A DNA stretch of 64,000 nt from Euonymus europaeus (lineage: Eukaryota > Streptophyta > Magnoliopsida > Celastrales > Celastraceae). The notes beneath the pieces were generated by a model, which was not told the DNA's origin, made no database searches, and saw only the letters and a program-made list of their open reading frames with translations. Each line of letters begins with the position of its first letter. Within the stretch, counting starts at the first letter, position 1. This document shows positions 13,301 to 24,900 of the stretch, piece after piece. Position numbers and translations under genes: made by a program. Location of the stretch: contig OY756969.1 in the NCBI GenBank assembly GCA_963580455.1, forward strand, positions 10,431,501-10,495,500, in the 5' to 3' direction.

Positions 13301-14361
13301 AGCTCCTCCATAGAGAGAGTTAAGCAACTTCGGACCATCAAAGTTACTCAGCATACACTATTTACTATTCCTCTATGTCAAATTTTACGAGTATAAGTTT
13401 CGTAGATTGTTTTGTTGTCAAGATAACAAATTTCGTTCTAAATTGGGCAAAACTATTAAAAACACCTCAAACGGTAGAGTTGAGCAATTTCAGACCGTCA
13501 AAGTTGCTTGGTGTAGACTTTTTATTGTTCTTATGTGTCACATTTAACGAGTATAAGCTTTAATGACTATTTTGACGCCAAAACACCAACATTCTATGAC
13601 AAATAAACAAAACGTTAAAAGCACCTCCATAGAGAGAGTTGAGCAATTTCGGACCATCAAAGTTGCTCGGTGTATACTTTTTATTCTTCTTCTATATCAA
13701 ATTTTACGATTATAAGCTTCCATGATTATTTCGACGCCAAAACACCAACTTTCTACGACAAATTGACAAAACTGTTAAAAGCTCCTCCATAGAGAGAGTT
13801 GAGCAACTTCGGACCATAAAAGTTGCTCGGTGTACACTTTTTATTGTTCTTCTATGTCACATTTTACGAGTATAAGCTTCCATGATTATTTCGATGCCAA
13901 AACACCAACTTTCTATGACAAATTGAAAAAACCGTTAAAAGCTCCTCCATAGAAAGACTTGAGCAACTTCGGACCATTAAAGTTACTCAGCGTACTCTTT
14001 TTACTATTCTTCTATGTCAAATTTTACGAGTATAAGTTTCGTAGATTGTTTAGTTGTCAAGATAACAAATTTCGTTCTTAATTGTGCAAAACTATTAAAA
14101 ACACCTCCAACGAGAGAGTTGAGCAATTTCAGACCGTCAAAGTTGCTTGTTGTACACCTTTAATTGTTCTTCTATGTCACATTTTACCAGTATAAGCTTC
14201 CAAGACTATTTCGAAGCTAAAATACCAACTTTCTATGACAAATGGAGAAAACCTGTAAAAGCTCCTCCATAAAGAGAGTTGAGCAACTTTGAACCATCAA
14301 TGTTCCTCGGGTACACTTTTTATTGTTCTTCTATGTCAAATTTTATGAGTATAAGCTTAAA
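10371..14361 (+). repeat. Satellite stretch without an obvious short-range higher-order repeat
   Basis: About 25 monomers in normal 160-bp phase, mixing types A, Q and P. About 10370-11090 resembles about 3890-4630: both carry GATTATTTCCATTCCAAAAC, then a CTCTGTGTACAC variant and CATAGATTGTTTTGTTATCAAG, pointing to an older long-range duplication. Nothing else is seen. Confidence 0.7.
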
Positions 14362-14670
14362 ACATTCCCGTGTTTTAAGCTTGCTGGGTCAGGTGCTGGC
14401 GCTCTTCCAGCGCTGGAAGGGTTCCCGACTCTGTTTTTTGTTTCAAATTTACATCCTTCTCGGTCTAAGCTTCGATTTGATATATTCTGAGCCCAAAACG
14501 GACATCCGAGCTAAAAGTTATGGCTCATTTAGTGAACCTAGTTCCAAAATGTTTCCTTACGGACTTATGCAACTCGGGTGGGTCCGTAACCTCCCGAATC
14601 TATTTCAAATTATTATTATTATCTACCGCAACTTAACTAGAACTTAATATTTTCGGGTCGGGATTTCACA
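14362..14670 (-). mobile_element. LTR fragment, copy of the end of the 19767-21900 solo LTR
   Basis: These 309 bp match 21592-21900 with about five mismatches counted by eye. It begins abruptly at ACATTCCCG inside a satellite unit and ends with the LTR terminus TTTCACA. Both copies are followed by GCTCCCGAGAGAGAGTTGAG and the same satellite, so this is not an independent insertion: the fragment and its flank were copied together. It lacks the opposite LTR end and has no target-site duplication of its own. Inside lies a perfect 16-bp palindrome CTTCCAGCGCTGGAAG (14404-14419). Sense strand is inferred from the related full element. Confidence 0.9.
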
Positions 14671-15735
14671 GCTCCCGAGAGAGAGTTGAGCAATTACGAA
14701 CCATCAAATTTGCTCGGTGTACACTTTTTATTGTTCTCTAATGTCAAATTTTACGAGTACAAGCTCCGTAGATTATTTCGATGCCAAAACTCCAACTTTG
14801 TATCACAAATGGATAACTTCAATGGATAGAATTGAGTAATTCTGAATCATCAACGTTGATAGGTATGCACTTTTTATTTTTATTTTTTGTCCAAATTTAC
14901 CAGTATTCGCTTCGTAGATCGTTTTGTTGTCAAGAGAACCAATTTCGTTCCAAATTGGGCAAAACTATTAAAAATACCTCCAACGGGAGAGTTGAGCAAT
15001 TTCAGACTGTCAAAGTTGCACGGTGTACACCTTTTATTTTTCTTCTGTATCAAATTTTACGAGTACAAGCTTCCAAGACTATTTCGATGCCAAAACACCA
15101 ACCTTCTATTACAAATGGACAAAACCGTAAAAGCTCCTCCATAGAGAGAGTTAAGCAACTTCGGACCATCAAAGTTGCTCGGGGTACACTTTTTATTGTT
15201 CTTCCATGTCGAATTTTATGAGTATAGGCTTCATAGATTATTTCGATGCCAAAACACGAACTTTCTATTACAAATGGACAAAATCGTTAAAAGTTCCTTC
15301 ATGGATAGAATTGAGTAATTATGAATCATTAACGTTGATAGGTATTTACTTTTTATTGTTTTTATGTTTAAATTTTGTAGTATTTGATTCGTAGATTGTT
15401 TTGTTGTCAAGAGAACCAATTTCCTTCGAAATTGGGCAAAACTATTAAAAACACCTCCAACGAGAGAGTTGAGCAATTTAGGATCATAAAACATGCTCGT
15501 TGTACACTTTTTATTGTTCTTCTATGTCAAATTTTACCAGCATAAGCTTCCAAAATTATTTCGATACCAAAACACCGACTCTCTATGACAAATGGACAAA
15601 ACCATTAAAAGCTCCTCCATAGAGAGAGTTGAGCAGCTTCGGACCATCAAAGTTGCTCGGGGTACACTTTTTATTGTTCTTCTATGTCCAATTTTATGAG
15701 TATAGGCTTCCTAGATTATTTCGATGCCAAAACCC
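14362..15735 (+). repeat. Segmental duplication of 21592-22965 (LTR end plus satellite)
   Basis: About 1.37 kb matches at an offset of 7230-7232 bp. It contains the 309-bp LTR end and about 1.06 kb of satellite with shared rare variants: AATTACGAACCATC, a shortened P unit, GCACGGTGTACACC, AACCTTCTATTAC, and CACCGACTCTCTATG. Similarity ends near 15735/22965, where one reads CCCCAACTTTCTATG and the other CTCAGCTTTATGTG. Confidence 0.85.
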
Positions 15736-15811
15736 CAACTTTCTATGACAAATGGACAAAATCGTTAAAAGCTCCTCCATAGAGAGAGTTGAGCAACTTC
15801 AGACCATCAAA
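15652..15811 (+). repeat. Reference satellite monomer, common type A
   Basis: A clean 160-bp unit starting at GTTGCTCGGGG and running to the CATCAAA before the next GTTGCTC at 15812. It carries the features of the commonest type: CTTCCTAGATTATTTCGATG, CCAAAACCCCAACTTTC, AAATCGTTAAAAGCTCC and TAGAGAGAGTTGAGCAAC. It can serve as a query for searching the rest of the array or other assemblies. The unit contains the pentanucleotide CAAAA more than once, a motif often noted in plant satellites. Confidence 0.92.
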
Positions 15812-15818
15812 GTTGCTC
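15791..15818. other. 9-bp inverted repeat spanning the monomer boundary
   Basis: Arms GAGCAACTT and AAGTTGCTC are perfect reverse complements separated by a 10-bp spacer. This example belongs to the reference type A monomer; the same dyad recurs once per 160 bp in most monomers. In Q-type units the left arm is usually GAGCAATTT (one mismatch). In P-type units the left side reads GAGTAATT and the right side reads AACGTTGAT, so the dyad is lost. A structural or protein-binding role is inference only. Confidence 0.8.
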
Positions 15819-15879
15819 GGTGTACACTTTTTATTGTTCTTCTATGTCAAATTTTACGAGTATAAGTTTTCATGATTAT

Positions 15880-18094
15880 TTCGATGCCAAAACACCAACT
15901 TTCTATGACAAATTGACAAAACCGTTAAAAGCTCCTTAATAGAGAGAGTTGAGCAACTTCGGACGACCGAAGTTGCTCTGTGTACACTTTTTATTGTTCT
16001 CTTATGTCAAATTTTACGAGTATAAACTCCATAGATTATTTCGATGCCAAAACTCCAACTTTGTACACAAGAGGACAAAAACGTTAAAGCCTCCTCCATG
16101 GATAGAATTGAGTAATTCCGAATCATCAACATTGATAGGTATGCACTTTTTATTGTTTCTTTATGTCCAAATTTACTAGTATTCGCTTCGTAGATTGTTT
16201 TTTTGTCAAGATAACAAATTTCATTCTATATTGGCAAAACTATTAAAAACACCTCCAACGGGAGAGTTGAGCAATTTCGGATCGTCAAAGTTGTTCGGTG
16301 TACATCTTTTATTGTTCTTCTGAGTCGCATTTTACAAGTATAAGCTTCCAAGTCCATTTCGATTCCAAAACACCAAGTTTCTATGACAAATGGAAAAAAA
16401 CCGGTAAAAGCTCCTCCATAGAGAGAGTTGAGGAACTTCGGACCATCAAAGTTGATCGGGGTACACTTTTTACTGTTCTTCTATTTCAAATTTTATGAGT
16501 ATAGGCTTCCTAGATGATTTCGATGCCAAAACCCCGACTTTCTATGACAAATGATCAAAATCGTTAAAAGCTCCTCTATAGAGAGAGTTGAGAAACTTCG
16601 GACCATCATAGTTGCTCGGTGTACACATTTTTTTGTTCTTCTATGTCAAATTTTAGGAGTATGGGCTTCCTAGATTATTTCGATATCAAAACCCCGACAT
16701 TCCATGACAAATGGAAAAAATCGTTAAAAGCTCCTCCATAGAGAGAGTTGAGCAACTTCGGACCATCATAGTTGCCCGGCGTACACTTTTTATTGTTCTT
16801 CTATGTCAAATTTTATGAGTATAAGCTTCCATGATTATTTCGATGTCAAAACACCAACTTTCTCTTACAAATTGACAAAGCCGTTAAAATCTCCTCCATA
16901 AAGAGAGTTGAGCAACTTCAGACCATCAAAGTTACTCAGCGTACACTTTTTACTATTCTTTTATGTCAAATTTTACGAGTATAAGTTTCGTAGATTGGTT
17001 TGTTCTCAAAATAAAAAATTTCATTCTAAATTGGCCAAAACTATTAAAAACACCTCCAACTAGAGAGTTGAGCAATTTCGAACCGTCAAAGTTGCTCGGT
17101 GTACACTTTTTATTGTTCTTCTATGTCAAATTTTACAAGTATAAGCTTTCATGATTATTTTGATGCCAAAAAACCAACTTTCTATGACAAATTCACAAAA
17201 CCGTTAAAAGCTCCTTAATAGAGAGAGTTGAGCAACTTCGGACGACCGAAGTTGCTCTGTGTACACTTTTTATTGTTCTCTTATGTCAAATTTTACGAGT
17301 ATAAACTCCATAGATTATTTCGATGCCAAAACTCCAACTTTGTACACAAGAGGACAAAAACGTTAAAGCCTCCTCCATGGATAGAATTGAGTAATTCCGA
17401 ATCATCAACATTGATAGGTATGCACTTTTTATTGTTTCTTTATGTCCAAATTTACTAGTATTCGCTTCGTAGATTGTTTTTTTGTCAAGATAACAAATTT
17501 CATTCTATATTGGCAAAACTTTTAAAAACACCTCCAACGGGAGAGTTGAGCAATTTCGGATCGTCAAAGTTGTTCGGTGTACATCTTTTATTGTTCTTCT
17601 GAGTCGCATTTTACAAGTATAAGCTTCCAAGTCCATTTCGATTCCAAAACACCAAGTTTCTATGACAAATGGAAAAAAACCGGTAAAAGCTCCTCCATAG
17701 AGAGAGTTGAGGAACTTCGAACCATCAAAGTTGCTCGGGGTACACTTTTTACTGTTCTTCTATTTCAAATTTTATGAGTATAGGCTTCCTAGATGATTTC
17801 GATGCCAAAACCCCGACTTTCTATGACAAATGATCAAAATCGTTAAAAGCTCCTCTATAGAGAGAGTTGAGAAACTTCGGACCATCATAGTTGCTCGGTG
17901 TACACATTTTTTTGTTCTTCTATGTCAAATTTTAGGAGTATGGGCTTCCTAGATTATTTCGATATCAAAACCCCGACATTCCATGACAAATGGAAAAAAT
18001 CGTTAAAAGCTCCTCCATAGAGAGAGTTGAGCAACTTCGGACCATCATAGTTGCTCGGCGTACACTTTTTATTGTTCTTCTATGTCAAATTTTA
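15880..18094 (+). repeat. Higher-order repeat, offset 1279 bp (8 monomers), two copies
   Basis: About 15880-16815 matches about 17159-18094. Diagnostic variants occur in both: AGCTCCTTAATAGAG, GGACGACCGAAG, GTACACAAGAGGAC, TTTTTTTGTCAAGATAAC, TCTGAGTCGCATTTTAC and TAGGAGTATGGGC. Only scattered substitutions separate the copies, for example GTTGATCGG against GTTGCTCGG near 16450 and 17730. Confidence 0.87.
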
Positions 18095-19761
18095 CGAGTA
18101 TAAGCTTCCATGATTATTTCGATACCAAAACACCAACTTTCTTTGACAAATTGATAAAACCGTTAAAAGCTCGTTCATAGAGAGAGTTGACCAACTTCGG
18201 ACAATCAAAGTTACTCAGCGTACACTTTTTACTATTCTTCTTATCAAATTTTACTAGTATGTGTTTCGTAGATTTTTTTGTTGTCAAGATAACAATTTTC
18301 ATTCAAAATTGGGCAAAACTATTAAAAACACCTCCAACGGGATAGTTGAGCAATTTCGGACCGTCAAAGTCGCTCGGTGTAGACCTTTTATTGTTATTCT
18401 ATGTCACATTTTACGAATATAAGCTTCCAAGACTATTTCCATGCCAAAACACCAACTTTTTATGAAAAATGGACAAAACTATTAAAAGCTCCTCCATAGA
18501 GAGAGTTAAGCAACTTCGGACCATCAAAGTTGCTCGGCGTAGAATTTTAATGTTCTTCTATGTCAAATTTTACGAGTAAAAGCTTTAATGATTATTTCGA
18601 TGCCAAAACACCAACTTTCTATGACAAATTGACAAAAGCGTTAAAAGCTCATCAATAGAGAGAGTTGAGCAACTTCGGACCATCAAAGTTGCTCGGTGTA
18701 CACTTTTTATTGTTCTGTTATGTCAAATTTTACAAGTATAAACTTCATAGATTATTTCGATGCCAAAACCTCAACTTTGTACACAAGAGGACAAAAATGT
18801 TAAAGGCTCATCTATAGATAGAATTGAGTAATTCCGAATCATCAACATTGATAGGTATGCAATTTTTATTGTTTCTTTATGTTACATTTTATGAGTATAA
18901 GCTTCCTAGGACTATTTCGATTCCAAAATACCAACTTTCTATGACAAATTGACAAAATCGATAAAAGCTCCTCCATAGAGAGAGTTGAGCAACTTCAGAC
19001 CATCAAAGTTGCTCGGGGTACACTTTTTATTGTTCTTCTATGTCAATTTTTTTGAGTATAGGCTTCCTAGATTATTTTAATGCCAAAATCCCGACTTTCT
19101 ATTACAAATGGACGAAATTGTTTGAAGCTCCTCCATAGAGAGAGTTGAGCAACTTCGGATCATCATTGTTGCTCGGTGTACACTTTTTATTGTTTTCTTT
19201 GTCAAATTTTACGAGTATAACCTTCCATGATTATTTCGATGCCAAAACACCAACTTTCTTTGACAAATTGACCAAACCCTTAAAAGCTCCTCCATAGAGA
19301 GAGTTGAGCAACTTTGGACCATGAAAGTTGCTCGGGGTACACTTTTTATTATTCTTCTATGTCAAATTTTATGAGTAGACTTCCTAGATTATTTCCATGC
19401 CAAGACTCCAACTTTCTATGACAAATGGACAAAATTGTTTGAAGCTCATCCATAGAGAGAGTTGAGCAACTTCGGACCATCAAAGTTGCTCGGTGTACAC
19501 TTTTTATTGTTCTTCTATGTCAAATTTTATGAGTATAGGCTTCCTAGATTATTTCGATGCCAAAACTCCAACTTTCTATGACAAATGGAAAAAATCGTTA
19601 AAAGCTCCTCCATAGAGAGAGTTGAGAAACTTCAGAAACGTTGCTCGGCGTACACTTTTTATTGGTCTTCTATGTCAAATTTTACGAGTATAAACTTCCA
19701 TGATTATTTCGATGCCAAGGCACTAACTTTCTATGACAAATAGACAAAATCGTTAAAAGCT

Positions 19762-19766
19762 GCTCC
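19762..19766. other. Left target-site duplication of solo LTR (GCTCC)
   Basis: GCTCC lies directly before the LTR start TGTAATGCCCC and is repeated at 21901-21905 directly after the LTR end. Five base pairs is the expected length for Ty3/gypsy integration. Confidence 0.9.
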
Positions 19767-21900
19767 TGTAATGCCCCAATTTCGGGAACGTTATGTGTTG
19801 CTCATCGCACCGTCCTAGGTTATCAATGTGATTCACAACACGAGGATTTAACTCTAGTTCGTCTAACTAGGTTAAATCTTCCAACAAAAATCCGGCATCA
19901 TCTCCCCATAATTCGGGTAACGCCCACATGATTAAACGCGACATAACATCACATAATCACATCCCAACCTAGCAAGGCCTCCGGCCATCTAACAGCAGGC
20001 AAGTTCACAACCTATGGCCTCAGGCCATCTAGCAGCATGCACAAACTGAATTCATGATTCATACATCACAATGATTCCACACAACCAATAAACAGGACTA
20101 AATGTCCACACCCGGTTCAGAAATCCCACATCAATGGAATAACCTTCTAACCGTCCATTATCCACACCTTACGGTGTCACGCAGTCAAGATATCACACAG
20201 GGAATCATTTCATACAAATATTTCAACAAAAAGGTTTAAGACTCTAATCCCAAATCTACACCTTCTCCAAGAGCCATCCATGCCACAACGTCGTCTCTAC
20301 TAATCCGCACCTCTGGCACTAGTACCAGTCTCAGCTCTAGGGAGGAAGAAAAATAAAGGGTGAGCTAGAAGCTCAGTAGGGGTAAAGAGTAAAACAAGCA
20401 ACATGGCGGTTATTAAAGAAAAGATAATGCATCAATATGTTCTCTTCTATGCACATGTCACATAACACAATCAATAGTCCGGGTATTCCCTTCAGGGTAA
20501 AACACATTCATCAATGCACTAGTCTCCAACTATGGATTGACCAAACCTCAAATGCAATACATGGTTCCCAACCATCCTGAATGAGAGCGCAATCATCATT
20601 CACATTACACCCGCGAAGGTTCTACCCGGTTGTGTGAACCCCATCACACCCACACCTTAAGTGTGTTGCCTCACATGGAGTCATATGATCCGTTCACATG
20701 CCTTGACACGCAACCATCCTTCCATGTGACTTTCAAGTAACCTATGGTATCCCGAGTCCATACTCGAGCATCCCGTGCAAGCTCTAATGCATTCATGCTC
20801 GTGCCATGCCAAATACACATATATATCAACGTATATATATATACAACTACCAATGATGCATGAAAAGATTAAAAACATGCTCAATGGATGATTGAACATG
20901 TAATTGGGCAATGCAATCTACATTTAGAAGAATATATAAATAAATCCTAGGTTTGTTCTTCCTTAGGCACGATAAGGCAAGAACACAAACAAAGAGACCA
21001 ATGAGAATTCAAACCGAAATTTTAGAATCAACGAACGATATTGAAGTATGAAAGGGTCAAGAAATCCCCTACCTCAAGTTGAGCACAACACACAATTCCA
21101 AATTCCAAGAATTAGGGTTTAAATCCCCCTTTCACCAACCTAACCATATTTCATCATTCCAATCCATATATACATGTTAATAACACACATTTACCATAAA
21201 AATAACAATTCCAATACAAAATCCAAGAGAGACTAACCTTCTCTCTCTAGAATTCCCAAATTCCTCCAAATTTGTCCAATAATCGAACTCAACCTAAACC
21301 AAGGATTGAAACCTATGAAACAACCTTAAATTACCCTAAGAACAACATATGTAAACCCTACAATCAAACTCTAAAAGAATCCAAGTAGATCTACGAAAAT
21401 CCTTAAGTTCCAAAACCATAGAAAACTCACCTTAAACTTCCAAATCTCATTTGATTCTTCCTTGAATGTTGTTAATCACCCACAATTCACTCCAAATCAA
21501 GCTTGATCTTGCCCAAATCACCTTATCTCTCTCCTTACCTCTCTCTTTCTCTCTCTACATGGAAAGAACCAGAAAAATGAAGAAGAATAAGACATTCCCG
21601 TGTTTTAAGCTTGCTGGGTCAGGTGCTGGCGCTCTTCCAGAGCTGGAAGGGCGCCCGACTCTGTTTTTTGTTTCAAATTTACATCCTTCTCGGTCTAAGC
21701 TTCGATTTGATATATTCTGAGCCCAAAACGGACATCCGAGCTAAAAGTTATGGCTCATTTAGTGAACCTAGTTCCAAAATGTTTCCTTACGGACTTATGC
21801 AACTCGGGTGGGTCCGTAACCTCCCGAATCTATTTCAAATTATTATTATTATCTACCGCAACTTAACTAGAACTTAATATTTTTGGGTCGGGGTTTCACA
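19767..21900 (-). mobile_element. Solo LTR of a Tekay-related chromovirus family
   Basis: A 2134-bp segment starting TGTAATGCCCC and ending GGGTCGGGGTTTCACA, flanked by the 5-bp duplication GCTCC, with no internal coding region. It resembles the LTRs of the full element at 45990-55099: same terminal bases, shared GAGCTAGAAGCTCAGTAGG, TCGGTCTAAGCTTCGATTTG and CT-rich run, but it is clearly a different subfamily member. The minus strand is assigned from that element, whose genes run on minus. Solo LTRs arise by recombination between the two LTRs of an element. The open frames within it (for example 20671-20911 and 21466-21877) are not genes. Confidence 0.9.
21634..21649. promoter_or_regulatory. 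Short palindrome in the solo LTR
   Basis: CTTCCAG and CTGGAAG, 7-bp arms with AG between them. This corresponds to the 16-bp palindrome at 14404 and the longer repeated palindromes at 47743 and 54744. It lies about 250 bp from the U3 end of the LTR in the sense (minus) direction. A regulatory role is inferred only from its conservation in the same place. Confidence 0.5.
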
Positions 21901-24900
21901 GCTCCCGAGAGAGAGTTGAGCAATTACGAACCATCAAAGTTGCTCGGTGTACACTTTTTATTGTTCTCTAATGTCAAATTTTACGAGTACAAGCTCCGTA
22001 GATTATTTCGATGCCAAAACTCCAACTTTGTATCACAAATGGATAACTTCCATGGATAGAATTGAGTAATTCTGAATCATCAACGTTGATAGGTATGCAC
22101 TTTTTATTTATTTTTTTTGTCCAAATTTACCAGTATTCGCTTCGTAGATCGTTTTGTTGTCAAGAGAACCAATTTCGTTCCAAATTGGGCAAAACTATTA
22201 AAAATACCTCCAACGGGAGAGTTGAGCAATTTCAGACAGTCAAAGTTGCACGGTGTACACCTTTTATTTTTCTTCTATATCAAATTTTACGAGTACAAGC
22301 TTCCAAGACTATTTCGATGCCAAAACACCAACCTTCTATTACAAATGGACAAAACCGTTAAAAGCTCCTCCATAGAGAGAGTTAAGCAACTTCGGACCAT
22401 CAAAGTTGCTCGGGGTACACTTTTTATTGTTCTTCCATGTCGAATTTTATGAGTATAGGCTTCATAGATTATTTCGATGCCAAAACACGGACTTTCTATT
22501 ACAAATGGACAAAATCGTTAAAAGTTCCTTCATGGATAGAATTGAGTAATTATGAATCATTAACGTTGATAGGTATTTACTTTTTATTGTTTTTTATGTT
22601 TAAATTTTGTAGTATTTGATTCGTAGATTGTTTTGTTGTCAAGAGAACCAATTTCCTTCGAAATTGTGCAAAACTATTAAAAACACCTCCAACGAGAGAG
22701 TTGAGCAATTTCGGATCATCAAACATGCTCGTTGTACACTTTTTATTGTTCTTCTATGTCAAATTTTACCAGCATAAGCTTCCAAAATTATTTCGATACC
22801 AAAACACCGACTCTCTATGACAAATGGACAAAACCATTAAAAGCTCCTCCATAGAGAGAGTTGAGCAGCTTCGGACCATCAAAGTTGCTCGGGGTACACT
22901 TTTTATTGTTCTTCTATGTCAAATTTTATGAGTATAGGCTTCCTAGATTATTTCGATGCCAAAACCTCAGCTTTATGTGACAAATGGACAAAATCGTTAA
23001 AAGCTCCTCTATAGAGAGAGTTGAGCAACTTCGGACCATCAAAGTTGCTCTGCGTAAACTTTTTATTTTTCTTTTATGTCAAATTTTATGAGTATAGGCT
23101 TCCTAGATAATTTCGATGCCAAAACACTAACTTTCTATGACAAATAGACAAAATAGTTAAACGCTGCTCCATAGAGAGAGTTGAGCAATTCTGAACCATC
23201 AAAGTTGCTTGGCGTACACTTTTTATTGTTCTCTAACGTCAAATTTTTCGAGTACAAGCTCCGTAGATTATTTCGAAGCCAAAACTCCATCTTTGTATCA
23301 CAAATGGATAAAACCGGTAAAGACTCTTCCATGGATAGAATTGAGTAATTTTCAATCATCAACGTTGATAAGTATGCACTTTTTATTGTTTTTTTATGTC
23401 CAAATTACCAATATTTGCATCGTTGATTGTTTTGTTGTCAAGAGAACCAATTTTGTTCTAAATTGTGCAAAACTATTAAAAACACCTTCATCGAGAGAGT
23501 TGAGCAATTTCGGACCGTCAAAATTGCTCGGTGTACACCTTTTATTGTTCTTCTATGTCAAATTTTATAGGTTCAAGCTTGCAAGATTATTTCGATGCCA
23601 AAACACCAACTTTGTATGACAAATGGACAAAACCATTAAAAGCTCCTCCATAGTGAGGGTTGAGCAAGTTCGGACCATTAACGTTGCTCGGTGTACACCT
23701 TTTATAGTTCTTCTATCTTAAATTTTACAAGTATAAGCTTCCAAGATTATTTCGATAGCAAAACACCAACTTTCTATGGCAAATGGACAAAACCGTTAAA
23801 AGCTCCTCCATAGAGAGAGTTAAGAACATCGGACCATCAAATTTACTCGAGGTACTTTTTTTATTGTTCTTATATGTCTAATTTTATAAGTATAAGCTTC
23901 CTATATAATTTTGATGTCAAAACCCCAACTTTCTATGACAAATAGACAAAATCGTTAAAAGCTCCTCCATAAAGAGAGTTGAGCAACTTCGGACCATCAA
24001 AGTTGCCCGGTGTACACTTTTTATTGTTCTTCTATGTCAAATTATACGAGTATAAGCTTTCAAGATTATTTTGATGCCAAAACACGAACTTTCTATTACA
24101 AATGGACAAAATCGTTAAAAGTTCCTCCATGGATAGAATTGAGTAATTATGAATCATTAACGTTGATAGGTATTTACTTTTTATTGTTTTTTATGTTTAA
24201 ATTTTGTAGCATTCGATTCGTAGATTGTTTTGTTGTCAAGAGAACCAATTTCCTTCGAAATTGGGCAAAACTATTAAAAACACCTCCAACGAGAGAGCTG
24301 AGCAATTTCGGATCATCAAACTTGCTCGTTGTAGACTTTTTATTGTTCTTCCATGTCAAAGTTTACGAGTATAAACTTCCGAGATTATTTCGATTCCAAA
24401 ACACCAACTTTCAAAGACTAATGGTCAAAACCTTTAAAAGCTCCACCATAGAGAGAGCTGAGCAACTTCCGACCATCAAAGCTGCTCAGTGTACACTTTT
24501 CATTATTCTCTTACGTAAAATTTTACGAGTATATGCTTCCAAGATTATTTCGATGCCAAAACCGCAACTTTCTATGACAAATGGACAAAAAGCGCTAAAA
24601 GCTCCTCAAACTAGGGAGTTGAGCAATTTCTTACCATCAAAGTTGCTCAGTGTACACCTTTTATTGTTCTTCTATGTCAAATTTTACCAGCATAAGCTTC
24701 CAAAATTATTTCGATACCAAAACATCGACTCTCTGACAAATAGACAAAACCATTAAAAGCTTCTCCATAGAGAGAGTTGAGCAACTTCGGACCATCAAAG
24801 TTGCTCGGGGTACACTTTTTATTGTTATTCTATGTCAAATTTTATGAGTATAGGCTTCCTAGATTATTTCGATGCCAAAACCCCAACTTTCTATGACAAA

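Larger units (their letters stand above)
1..14361 (+). repeat. Satellite array, segment 1 (about 160-bp monomer)
   Basis: Head-to-tail tandem array. Counting from the G of GTTGCTC, successive monomers start 160 bp apart (for example 190 and 350). Recognisable landmarks in each unit are GTTGCTCGG, GTACACTTTTTATTG, TATGTCAAATTTTA, a GATTATTTCGATGCC block, a CTATGACAAATGGAC block and TAGAGAGAGTTGAGCAAC. No inverted monomer was noticed. The segment contains two higher-order blocks (about 1860-3758 and 6142-10370), several truncated or hybrid monomers, and ends abruptly at 14361 against an LTR fragment. It holds no gene: open frames on both strands are repeat-derived. I do not recognise the satellite family by name. 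Confidence 0.96.
14671..19766 (+). repeat. Satellite array, segment 2
   Basis: About 32 monomers between the LTR fragment and the solo LTR, in the same orientation as segment 1. It includes the 1279-bp repeat pair. One P-type unit at about 14810 is shortened: GGATAACTTC replaces the usual run through AAACCGTTAAAGAC. The same shortening occurs at about 22043 in the copied segment. The last five bases, GCTCC, are the target-site duplication of the solo LTR. No gene is seen. Confidence 0.95.

Noticed and set aside
1..14361. Regularly spaced repeats that could suggest a CRISPR array
   Set aside because: The whole 160-bp unit is repeated head-to-tail without unique spacers, in plant DNA with retrotransposons and no cas genes.
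14362..14670. Independent LTR insertion at 14362
   Set aside because: It shares its right flank with the solo LTR and has no own target-site duplication or second end, so it is part of a segmental copy.
15791..15818. TTCGGACCA in the dyad resembles the first half of the CENP-B box core (TTCG, four bases, A)
   Set aside because: The second half of the core (CGGG) is absent, many monomers change the TTCG part (TTCAG), and a CENP-B-like binding system is not established for plant satellites. Kept only as a coincidence.
20671..20911. Small open frames in the solo LTR
   Set aside because: Repeat-rich AT text (ATATATAT) inside an LTR with clear ends and target-site duplication; no recognisable protein.
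24010..24756. A 248-codon open frame, and dozens of frames of 60-180 codons with shared FLLFFYVKFYEY-like text across the array
   Set aside because: They run through tandem satellite whose 160-bp unit is not a multiple of three, so the frame shifts at each monomer. The same text appears in overlapping frames and on both strands, with no domain, no consistent start and free indels. They are by-products of a repeat with few stops.
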